From: Rhodanobacter sp. UBA5168 | GTDB taxonomy: Bacteria > Pseudomonadota > Gammaproteobacteria > Xanthomonadales > Rhodanobacteraceae | NCBI GenBank assembly: GCA_002413455.1 | Contig: DHXA01000039.1 | Span: 2,038-17,837 of the forward strand | Direction of reading: 5' to 3' | DNA: 15,800 bases | Shown here: piece after piece, positions 7,479 to 13,759 of the stretch | Layout of the letters: every line of letters begins with the position of its first letter | Numbering within the stretch: the stretch's first letter is position 1 | The notes under the pieces: generated by a model | What the model saw: only the letters and a program-made list of their open reading frames with translations | The model's database searches: none | Told to the model about the DNA's origin: nothing | Program-made: the position numbers and the translations under genes

Positions 7479-8984
7479 CTACTTCACGCCGTACAGTGCG
7501 CGCACGTCGCGGGTCAGCTCCGCCTGGCTGTCCGCGCGCGCATAGAACATGTGGCCGCCGGGATAGCTCTTCACCTGTACGCGGGTCGAGTCGCCCATCG
7601 CCGGCATCTGGTCGACGATCAGCACCGAGGCCATGAACGGGCAGGACAGGTCGTCCCAGCCGTGCGCGATCAGCACGCGCAGGCCCGGGTCGTTCGCCAC
7701 CGCCTCTCGCAGCTGCGACACCGAGCCTTCGCGAGCGTCGTCGTCCTCGTGCCACAACTTGTTCACTTCGTAGCTCAGTGCGTTGTAGCGACCGTCGTAC
7801 TTCCAGCCCACCGTCCGGGTGACGAAGTCGACCATCGCGCTGGTGGTCGGCGCGATGATGCCGTTGAGGATCGGATCGCCGGTCTGCTGATGCGGTGCAT
7901 ACGGGAAGGGGTCCCAGGCGGTGACGTTGGAGTCGTAGCGACTGCCGAGCCGGCCTTCGGCGCGGTACACCTCGCGCAGGTAGGCCTGGGTTTCCAGCCG
8001 CCCGCCGGATCGCTTCACGAACAGCGGATCGAGCCCGGTCAGCTCGGTCACCTTCTTGATCACGCGAGCAGTCGCCTGCGGGTCGGAGCGGCCGCGCATC
8101 AGGTCGCCGGCGTACTCGCCGCGGGTGTACTCGATCACACCGGCCATCGCTTCAGGAGTGAGCTTGTGCTCGCGTTCCAGGTGCGCAGCGGCGATCGAGG
8201 GAAGGGTGAGCATCCACGGCAGCGGCGACACGTTTTCGTCGTCGGACGCCGCCGGGTCGAGGTACGGCGACAACAGCACCACGCCATTCATTGCCACGCC
8301 GAGCTGGGTCTGCAGGTAGTCGGTGATGCGCGGGCCGCGGAAACCGCCGTAGCTTTCGCCCACCAGGTACTTGCGCGAGGTCATGCGGCCGTTCTTGACC
8401 AGCCAGTCGTAGACGATGCGCGAGAGATATTTGATGTCGGTATCGGTGCTGTAGAACTGCTTGGTCGCTTCCTTGTCTTCCACCAGCGCCCGGCTGTAGC
8501 CGGTGCCGACCGGATCGATGAACACCAGATCGGTGAAGCCGAGCCAGGTGCCGGGGTTGTCGTGCAGCGTCGCTGGATCGGAGGGGTTGTCGCCCTCGAC
8601 GCCGAAGTTCACCTTTTTCGGACCGATCGCGCCGAAATTCAGGTACACCGACGACGCACCCGGCCCGCCATTGAGCGCGAACGTCACCGGCCGGTCCTTG
8701 CCGGTCATGGTGTAGGCGGTGAATACCACCTCGCCGGTGATGATGCCCTTCGCGTCGCGCACCGGTAGCGAACCGACGGTAACGGTGTACTTGAGTGTCC
8801 TCCCGTTCGCCGTGGTGGATTGCGTGACGTGCGAATCCGCCGGAAACGGCGGCAGATGGAAACCGTTGCTGCCGGCGTCGTCTGCCGCCGCCGGCTTGTG
8901 GGTATCGGCGGCGAGCGTCGACGCCGGGTTGAATCCAGCCAGCACGAAGGCCGCCAACAGGGCAGATTGCAGGGACTTGCGCAC
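7479..8984 (-). CDS. Secreted S10 family serine carboxypeptidase
   Basis: A 501-residue exported peptidase of clan SC. Family S10 enzymes remove C-terminal amino acids. Motifs: NGGPGASSVYLNFGAIGP, FIDPVGTGYSRA, the nucleophile GESYGGFRGP with Ser211, Asp444 or Asp445 in IAHGWDDLSCP, and His478 in YPGGHMFYA. I chose a GTG start at 8984: GAGG sits nine bases before it, and the protein then starts with a clean signal peptide (RKSLQSALLAAFVLAGF, cleavage near STLAA). The frame stays open to an ATG at 9083, but that would put about 33 Arg/Pro-rich residues before the signal and has no ribosome site. It is convergent with egtD. Bacterial S10 proteins of this type are common in Xanthomonadales; the substrate is unknown and location is periplasm or outside. 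Confidence 0.9.
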   Translation of the reverse strand: MRKSLQSALLAAFVLAGFNPASTLAADTHKPAAADDAGSNGFHLPPFPADSHVTQSTTANGRTLKYTVTVGSLPVRDAKGIITGEVVFTAYTMTGKDRPVTFALNGGPGASSVYLNFGAIGPKKVNFGVEGDNPSDPATLHDNPGTWLGFTDLVFIDPVGTGYSRALVEDKEATKQFYSTDTDIKYLSRIVYDWLVKNGRMTSRKYLVGESYGGFRGPRITDYLQTQLGVAMNGVVLLSPYLDPAASDDENVSPLPWMLTLPSIAAAHLEREHKLTPEAMAGVIEYTRGEYAGDLMRGRSDPQATARVIKKVTELTGLDPLFVKRSGGRLETQAYLREVYRAEGRLGSRYDSNVTAWDPFPYAPHQQTGDPILNGIIAPTTSAMVDFVTRTVGWKYDGRYNALSYEVNKLWHEDDDAREGSVSQLREAVANDPGLRVLIAHGWDDLSCPFMASVLIVDQMPAMGDSTRVQVKSYPGGHMFYARADSQAELTRDVRALYGVK

Positions 8985-9102
8985 GGGTCGTTTCCTCGCG
9001 GACGAAAGCGCCAAGCCTACCCGTCTGCGCAGCGGCGGGAGTGTGCGTAAAGGCATGGGTGGCGGGGAGTCCGTGCCCGCCATCCGGGTGCGTCCCGTGC
9101 GA

Positions 9103-9729
9103 TCAGCGCACGATCGTCAACCCGGCTTGCGGCCGGACGAGCGCCGGCGCGACACGCGCCATCCACTGTTCGAAGGCCAGCACGAAGCGCTGCAGCGATA
9201 GCCCGGTGGCCTGGTCGACCAGCGCGGCATGTTCGTCGAAGCGGCCGGCGGCGTTGGCGATGAACAGGGTCGGCGTCGGCATCACCAGTGCACCGCAGGT
9301 GTGCAGCACTTGCCGCAGCGATGCCTGGGCCAGGCGCGTGCCCCACGGACCCGCACTGGCACCGAGCACGGCCACTGGCTTTTCCACCAGCACCTCGCCC
9401 TCGGGAGATTCGCGCGAGAGCCAGTCCAGCGCATTCTTCAGCACGCCCGGCATGGCATGGTTGTATTCGGGTGTGGCGATGATCAGGCCATCGGCGGCAG
9501 CGATCGCAGCACGCAACGAGCGCACGCCGGCGGGGCCGCCGGGCTCGCGCAGTTCCAGATCCTCGTCGAACATCGGTACGGCAGCCAGCCCGTCGCAGAC
9601 GTCCAGATGCAGCGTCGCAGGAGCGTGTGCCGCGGCTACGCGCAGCAGTCGCCGGTTCCACGAGTCGCGGCGCAGGCTGCCGGCCAGGCACAGCACGTGG
9701 CGGACGGGAGGTGCATGGGGAATGGTCAT
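9103..9729 (-). CDS. NAD(P)H-dependent FMN reductase (flavodoxin-like fold)
   Basis: A 208-residue flavoprotein of the NADPH-dependent FMN reductase family, related to ChrR/YieF and azoreductases. These enzymes move two electrons from NAD(P)H to FMN and then to quinones, azo dyes or chromate. Motifs: LCLAGSLRRDSWNRRLL (residues 13-29, the FMN phosphate loop) and IIATPEYNHAMPGVLKNALDW, the most diagnostic stretch. PVAVLGASAGPWGTRLAQ follows. GGAG in GGAGATAAAAC sits seven bases before ATG 9729. It lies 38 bases downstream of the LysE-type gene on the same strand and is probably in one transcript with it. The physiological acceptor is unknown. It ends 118 bases before the S10 gene; that gap holds the GTG gene's ribosome site and nothing else I can name. 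Confidence 0.9.
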   Translation of the reverse strand: MTIPHAPPVRHVLCLAGSLRRDSWNRRLLRVAAAHAPATLHLDVCDGLAAVPMFDEDLELREPGGPAGVRSLRAAIAAADGLIIATPEYNHAMPGVLKNALDWLSRESPEGEVLVEKPVAVLGASAGPWGTRLAQASLRQVLHTCGALVMPTPTLFIANAAGRFDEHAALVDQATGLSLQRFVLAFEQWMARVAPALVRPQAGLTIVR

Positions 9730-9767
9730 GTTTTATCTCCGGGGTGTTTGGACTGATAACCGGGTAA

Positions 9768-10370
9768 TCAGGGTTCAATCAGCAAGAGCCAGGCGCAGGC
9801 GACCAGCAGAACGCCCATCACGATGTCGACGCCGCGGCGGACCACGGGTCGGACCAGCCAGCGTGCGAGCCATGCGCCCAGCGAGGCCCACAGCAACAGG
9901 CACAGAGTGGGAACCAGCATGAACAATCCGGCTAGCGGCAGGTAGTCGCGCAGGCTGGTTGCAGGCAGCGCCGCCAGCACGGTCAGCACCATGACCCAAC
10001 TCTTCGGGTTGAGGAACTGGAAGCCGATCAGGCCCAGCGTGCCGGCAGGCATGGCCGGATCCGCCGATACGGTGCGGGAGTGTCGAGGCGCCACGCCTCC
10101 GACGCACAGCGATACGCCGAGCCAGGCCAGATATAACGAGCCTATGGCTCCGACCCACAGTTTCAGCGATGGATGCGCCGCGAACGCCATGCCGGCACCG
10201 GTTGCCATCAGGGCGAGCAACAGCAGGCCACCGAGCACGATGCCGGTGATGGCCGGCACCGCCGCGCGAATGCCCGCATGCCCCGCGGCACGCAGCACCA
10301 CCAGGTTGTTCGGGCCGGGCGTGATCGCGGCAACGCAGAGCAGGCCGGCCAGGGCGATCAGGCGATCCAT
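9768..10370 (-). CDS. LysE/RhtB family amino-acid exporter
   Basis: A 200-residue inner-membrane protein of the LysE superfamily, which exports amino acids or small metabolites. The family signature TPGPNN is at residues 17-22 (ITPGPNNLVVLRAAGHAG). Five to six hydrophobic segments are visible: about 2-20, 38-65, 70-90, 110-138, 145-168 and 178-198. A second family hallmark is GFQFLNPKSWVMVL. The substrate cannot be told from sequence. GAGGGA lies nine bases before ATG 10370. It is transcribed divergently from a LysR regulator 92 bases away, the classic layout for exporter control, and the FMN reductase follows it. Confidence 0.9.
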   Translation of the reverse strand: MDRLIALAGLLCVAAITPGPNNLVVLRAAGHAGIRAAVPAITGIVLGGLLLLALMATGAGMAFAAHPSLKLWVGAIGSLYLAWLGVSLCVGGVAPRHSRTVSADPAMPAGTLGLIGFQFLNPKSWVMVLTVLAALPATSLRDYLPLAGLFMLVPTLCLLLWASLGAWLARWLVRPVVRRGVDIVMGVLLVACAWLLLIEP

Positions 10371-10439
10371 CGTGATGTGTCCCTCGGTAGCGGTCGAATG
10401 ACGGTCATCGTGCGAGGAAAAACTGGTCCGTGCGAGTGG

Positions 10440-10455
10440 TTCTATGGTCTAGAAT
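10440..10455 (+). promoter_or_regulatory. LysR-type operator overlapping the lysR -10 box
   Basis: TTCTA-TGGTC-TAGAA (10440-10454) is a perfect palindrome of 5-bp arms and contains the T-N11-A pattern of LysR-family binding sites (T10441, A10453). The right arm plus one base reads TAGAAT (10450-10455), a five-of-six match to the -10 consensus on the plus strand. That would start transcription near 10462, one base before the lysR ATG. Binding there would block the regulator's own promoter, as expected for autorepression, and could also influence the divergent exporter operon. No good -35 is visible. Confidence 0.5.
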
Positions 10456-10462
10456 TCCGACC

Positions 10463-11374
10463 ATGAACGAGCTGCCGCTGAACGCACTGCGTGCCTTTGC
10501 CATGGTCTATGCCCACGGCGGCGTCCGTGCTGCCGCGCGCGAGCTGGGCATGGCGCACTCCTCGGTGAGCCGGCATCTGGGCGAACTGGACCGCTGGCTC
10601 GGCGTGCCGCTGTTGCGTGCTTCGGCGGGGCGAGGCGCGCTTGTCTTCACGCCGCAGGGCGACACGCTGGGCCGAGCCACGCTGGCCGGCTTGCGCGAGA
10701 TCGAACAGGCGGTGGCGGCGCTGCGAGAGACCCGCCCTGCCCATGCGGTGACCTTGTCTGCCTCACCGTCTTTTGCGATCCGCTGGCTGCTGCCACGGCT
10801 GCCCGCGCTGGAGAAGGCGCACCCGAAGATCGAGCTGTCGGTCCAGGTGGAGCAGCGGCTGGATGCGCTGGACGATGGCCGCATCGATCTGGCCATCCGC
10901 ATGGGCCAGGGACCGTGGCCGCAACTGCATGCCGAACCGTTGATGGACGATGCGCTGTATCCGGTGATGAGCCTGGCCCTGTGGCAGATGTCCGGACGTC
11001 CATCGAAGCCGGCGCAGCTGGCCGGCCTGCGCCTGCTGCATGACCGCGACCCGCAAGCGGCGTGGGAGTTGTGGCGGCAGGCGCATGGGCCGGCGAAGCT
11101 GGCACTGCAGGGCGGTGCGCGCTACACCTCGTCCGATCTGGTGTTGCGTGCGGCAATGCAGGGGCAGGGTGTGGCGCTGGCGCGCCACCGGCTGGCGGCG
11201 GACGATGTGGCGAATGGCAGTCTGCTGCGTCCGTTTGGCGATCTCAGCGTGCCGCTGGGGCCGTCGTACTGGATCGTGCGCCCGCCGGCGAAACCGCGCA
11301 CGGCGGTGGCGGCGGTGATCGACTGGCTGCACTGGCAGGCGGCGGGTGCAGGCCGTTTGCCGGCAAGGCTGTGA
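10463..11374 (+). CDS. LysR-family transcriptional regulator (GcvA-like)
   Basis: A 303-residue DNA-binding regulator. The N-terminal winged helix-turn-helix is clear: LNALRAFAMVYAHGGVRAAARELGMAHSSVSRHLGELDRWLG, residues about 6-47. The rest is the periplasmic-binding-protein-like effector domain. DGRIDLAIRMGQGPWP and the closing SYWIVRPP resemble the GcvA/AmpR-like group. The true start is ATG 10463 (MNELPLNALRAF); an upstream ATG at 10430 would add 11 residues before the domain. There is no Shine-Dalgarno before 10463, and the likely -10 box ends eight bases away, so the message may be leaderless. It is divergent from the LysE-type exporter and probably regulates it; the effector is unknown. 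A short hairpin (TGATCG-AGA-CGATCA, 11386-11400) lies after its stop and overlaps the trxC stop. Confidence 0.92.
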   Translation: MNELPLNALRAFAMVYAHGGVRAAARELGMAHSSVSRHLGELDRWLGVPLLRASAGRGALVFTPQGDTLGRATLAGLREIEQAVAALRETRPAHAVTLSASPSFAIRWLLPRLPALEKAHPKIELSVQVEQRLDALDDGRIDLAIRMGQGPWPQLHAEPLMDDALYPVMSLALWQMSGRPSKPAQLAGLRLLHDRDPQAAWELWRQAHGPAKLALQGGARYTSSDLVLRAAMQGQGVALARHRLAADDVANGSLLRPFGDLSVPLGPSYWIVRPPAKPRTAVAAVIDWLHWQAAGAGRLPARL

Positions 11375-11397
11375 GGCGCAAGGACTGATCGAGACGA

Positions 11398-11841
11398 TCA
11401 GGCGCGCGCCAGTGCGCCTTCCACAAACTGCTGCAGCTGCGCCGCGTTCAGGGCACCGGACTGCCGCGCGACCTCGCGTCCCTGCTTCAGCATGATGAGC
11501 GTGGGGATGCTGCGGATGCCGAAGCGCTGGGCCAGTTGCGGCTGCGCCTCGGTGTCCAGTTTGGCCAGGCGCAGGCGTGGCTCGAACTTGCCCGCAGCCT
11601 GCACGAATACCGGCGCGAAGCCGACGCACGGTCCGCACCATGGCGCCCAGAAATCCACCAGCACCGGCAGGTCGCCGCGGCCGGCGACCGCGTCGAAGTT
11701 TGCCGTGGTCAGATCCACCGGATGGCCGTTGAACAACGCCTGCTTGCAGCGGCCGCAGTTCGGCCGTTCGCTGGCACGTTCTGCCGGCACGCGGTTGAGT
11801 GCGCCGCAATGCGGACAGGGAATGGCCAGCGGGTTATTCAT
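11398..11841 (-). CDS. trxC: Thioredoxin 2
   Basis: A 147-residue thioredoxin with an N-terminal zinc-binding extension, the mark of TrxC. Zinc cysteines are Cys9/Cys12 (CPHC) and Cys29/Cys32 (CGRC), and the redox site is WCGPC with Cys69 and Cys72 in VLVDFWAPWCGPC. The cis-proline motif RSIPTLIMLKQG is present. E. coli TrxC is 139 residues and reduces disulfides in the cytoplasm, especially under oxidative stress. GGAG lies six bases before ATG 11841; the frame is open further upstream to 11913, but those codons lack thioredoxin sequence. It is convergent with lysR and divergent from the HExxH membrane protein, with 93 bases between those starts. No OxyR-like site could be assigned by eye. 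Confidence 0.94.
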   Translation of the reverse strand: MNNPLAIPCPHCGALNRVPAERASERPNCGRCKQALFNGHPVDLTTANFDAVAGRGDLPVLVDFWAPWCGPCVGFAPVFVQAAGKFEPRLRLAKLDTEAQPQLAQRFGIRSIPTLIMLKQGREVARQSGALNAAQLQQFVEGALARA

Positions 11842-11934
11842 GGCAGACTCCAGCAAGGGATGCGCACACGGCGCCATGGTCGACAAGATGGCGACGGTGG
11901 CGCGCAAATCCAAGTCAACCGCAGGTATCCGCCC

Positions 11935-12402
11935 ATGGGCATGCAGGGTCGTTCAACCGGATTTCGCCCGGTGCCGCGGGGCGTGCTTGCGCTCGGCATG
12001 CTGTGGACGCTGCCCAACAGCCTGGCTGGTCTGCTGCTGGGCTTGCTCGGTCTCGCGTTCGGTGCGCGCGTGCGCTGGCAGGCGGCCGAGCTGGCGCTGG
12101 TGGTGCGGCGCTGGCCGTGGGGTCGCGGTGGTGCGTTGACTCTGGGCAACGTGATCCTGCATACCGGTGAACGGCTGGACACGCCGTATCTGACCTATGC
12201 ACAACGCGCCGGTCGCTGCATCGAGCCGACCGTATCGCTGGCCGATCACGAACGCGCGCATGTGTATCAGTACATGCTGCTGGGCCCGCTGTTCCTTCCG
12301 CTGTATCTGCTGTGCGGCGGGATCAGCGTGCGCAATCGGTTCGAGCGTGCGGCGGATCGCTATGCCCTCCATGGCCACGGCTGGTGGCCATGGAGGGTAT
12401 GA
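11935..12402 (+). CDS. Small membrane protein with an HExxH zinc-peptidase-like motif
   Basis: A 155-residue protein I do not recognise by name. A hydrophobic segment spans residues 17-43 and a shorter one 114-130. Between them is LADHERAHVYQY, where His105-Glu106-x-x-His109 matches the HExxH zinc motif. Twenty-eight residues later comes RFERAADRYA with Glu137, which resembles the third-ligand helix (E-x-x-x-D) of M48-type gluzincins. A cytosolic or periplasmic membrane-bound peptidase is therefore possible, but the protein is short, and relatives with HERVHV-type motifs are annotated only as hypothetical. The start is either 11935 or 11941 (MGMQG); AGGT at about 11923 gives weak support to 11935. 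The final 11 codons form a 14-bp palindrome that looks like a terminator. It is divergent from trxC. Confidence 0.72.
   Translation: MGMQGRSTGFRPVPRGVLALGMLWTLPNSLAGLLLGLLGLAFGARVRWQAAELALVVRRWPWGRGGALTLGNVILHTGERLDTPYLTYAQRAGRCIEPTVSLADHERAHVYQYMLLGPLFLPLYLLCGGISVRNRFERAADRYALHGHGWWPWRV
12365..12397. terminator. Terminator-like hairpin inside the 3' end of a gene
   Basis: CCCTCCATGGCCAC (12365-12378), loop GGCTG (12379-12383), and its exact reverse complement GTGGCCATGGAGGG (12384-12397). The stem extends by a G-T wobble and two A-T pairs to about 17 bp. It lies wholly within the last codons of the HExxH gene (stop 12400-12402) and ten bases from the end of the convergent membrane-protein gene (12408), so it can end both transcripts. 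There is no T-tract on either side, so it may act as a Rho-assisted stop or as an RNA-stabilising end. Confidence 0.65.
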
Positions 12403-12407
12403 GCCGG

Positions 12408-13331
12408 TCAGCGCAGCGGCGCACTGCGCGCATACCGGCGCAGGTGATAGATCCGATGTACATGCGAGGCGCCGATCCACCCACCGAGCGCCGCCGCCAG
12501 CAATGACAGCAGCAGGCTTGCAAACAGCACCCACATCGCCATGGCGCTGTAGTGGGCCGCGGCGTCGGCGGCGGCCTTCCGGTTTGCCTTGGCCCGGTTC
12601 ACTTCGGCGGAGAGACCTTGCACGGTGCTGTCGATGTCGGCCTGCGACATGCTGGTGTCAGCGCCAAGCAGCGCCTTGGCGGTGTCGGGGTGATCTGCCA
12701 GCAGCGCCATGGTGGCTGCATTCGCGGTGCGTGGATCAAGCCTCGGCGGCGCATTGTGCGTCTCCATGCCGCCGCCCTGCGCCGTGGCGTCCGCTGTCGC
12801 TGGCGCCACGTTGGCGCCAGTGGTTTGCCTGACGTGCTGCATCAGCTGCGCCTGCAGCAAGGTGCCGGCGTCGCTGCCGCCCATGCGGCTGCCGTGCAGC
12901 GCCATGACGCGGCCGTGCATGCCACCGGCGGCACCGCTTACCAGGTTCGCGCCGTTGCCGATCGCACCGCCGATGCCCAGCGCCAGCAGCAGGCCGGATG
13001 CAGCGATCGAAAGCCCCCATACGGTGACCCCGTGCATGACGCCGGTGGTCTGATCGTCCCGGCCGTCGAACCAACTGGCAAACATGCTGCCGACCAGCAG
13101 CGAAACCACCCAGGTCGATACCAGCCATGCGCAGGTGCCCACGCCGATACCCTTGGCGGAGGCCCCGGCGTCGTACGGATCGAGTGCGGAAAAACCCATC
13201 GCCAGACCGGCGACATACATCATGAACGCGATGCCCACGGCGACCAGCCAGCCGGCAATGATCGCGCCCCAGTTCATTGTCGGGTGCACCGCGTCCACGA
13301 TCGCGGTGCGTTCGATGTTTACCTGCGCCAT
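12408..13331 (-). CDS. Uncharacterised four-helix membrane protein
   Basis: A 307-residue inner-membrane protein without a recognised function. Hydrophobic segments lie at about residues 21-50, 61-88, 97-125 and 264-292. The first three are Gly-rich (WGAIIAGWLVAVGIAFMMY and GLLLALGIGGAIG). Between the third and fourth helices is a 135-residue polar loop, rich in Ala, Thr and Met, with a helical Ala/Lys stretch near its end (AEVNRAKANRKAAADAAAHY). The C-terminus is basic. Similar proteins in proteobacteria are sometimes labelled PhnA-like, which I would not rely on. GGAG/AAGGA in front of ATG 13331 is a good ribosome site. The 46-residue peptide gene ends 61 bases upstream on the same strand, so the two are probably one operon. 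Confidence 0.8.
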   Translation of the reverse strand: MAQVNIERTAIVDAVHPTMNWGAIIAGWLVAVGIAFMMYVAGLAMGFSALDPYDAGASAKGIGVGTCAWLVSTWVVSLLVGSMFASWFDGRDDQTTGVMHGVTVWGLSIAASGLLLALGIGGAIGNGANLVSGAAGGMHGRVMALHGSRMGGSDAGTLLQAQLMQHVRQTTGANVAPATADATAQGGGMETHNAPPRLDPRTANAATMALLADHPDTAKALLGADTSMSQADIDSTVQGLSAEVNRAKANRKAAADAAAHYSAMAMWVLFASLLLSLLAAALGGWIGASHVHRIYHLRRYARSAPLR

Positions 13332-13392
13332 GTCCTTCTCCGTGTATGTGATCGGCTCGACAGCGGTCGATGGAGCGTTTTCTGCACGCGCA

Positions 13393-13533
13393 TCAGGTGC
13401 AACCGCGCAGCAGGAACAGCACGATCAATACAGGGATCGGAACGCCGAGCAGCCACAGCAACACCCAGCCGATGCCGCCCTTCTGCTTCTGCCGGTCCAG
13501 TTGCCGGCGGTAGGCTTCCATTACGGTCTTCAT
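13393..13533 (-). CDS. 46-residue single-pass membrane peptide
   Basis: A very short gene. The product begins MKTVMEAYRRQLDRQKQKGG, a charged amphipathic helix. It ends with a strong membrane segment at about residues 20-42 (IGWVLLWLLGVPIPVLIVLF) and a final LLRGCT. It has no signal peptide cleavage site; the charged half should stay in the cytoplasm. A longer reading from 13635 is possible, but ATG 13533 has GGGAG five bases ahead and marks the switch to this composition. It precedes the 307-residue membrane protein by 61 bases and could be its partner or a stress-type small membrane protein. Function unknown. Confidence 0.75.
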   Translation of the reverse strand: MKTVMEAYRRQLDRQKQKGGIGWVLLWLLGVPIPVLIVLFLLRGCT

Positions 13534-13689
13534 GGCAACTCCCTTCGTTGGTAGACGACCGAACGCCGTCGCAAGAGGCTTCGGCCCCGGAGGCAGGCAG
13601 ATTGCTGTGCCAGGCGTGGACGAGGTGTGACGCATGCGTTGTCGCCGGCTCTACACATGGCCGCGTCGCCACCTGCCGCTGGTCGCCCG

Positions 13690-13732
13690 CGTGCCTCCTG
13701 CAGCAGCGTCCATCGCCGCTGCAGGAGGCACG
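13690..13732 (-). terminator. Long hairpin downstream of the SH3b gene
   Basis: CGTGCCTCCTGCAGC (13690-13704) and its exact reverse complement GCTGCAGGAGGCACG (13718-13732) form a perfect 15-bp stem. Inside, after an A-C mismatch, GCG/CGC adds three more pairs and leaves a five-base loop. It lies 27 bases past the stop of the leftward SH3b gene, the position of a terminator, but lacks a T-tract. The rest of the 226-base gap (13534-13759) holds the upstream region of the 46-residue gene; I see no further gene there. Confidence 0.6.
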
Positions 13733-13759
13733 TTATGGACGTCCAATTGACAGCTGCGA

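Noticed and set aside
7551..8768. 405-codon open frame on the plus strand opposite the S10 peptidase
   Set aside because: The His/Arg/Val-rich composition is typical of reverse translation of a real gene; the minus strand has the catalytic motifs and signal peptide.
10440..10460. Adjacent XbaI-like and EcoRI-like sites (TCTAGAATTC) suggesting a cloning junction
   Set aside because: Sequence on both sides is a normal divergent exporter/regulator region, and the bases make sense as a palindromic operator and -10 box.
11386..11400. TGATCG-AGA-CGATCA as a terminator between lysR and trxC
   Set aside because: Only a 6-bp stem with a 3-base loop and no T-tract, so too weak to list as a terminator; noted in the lysR entry.
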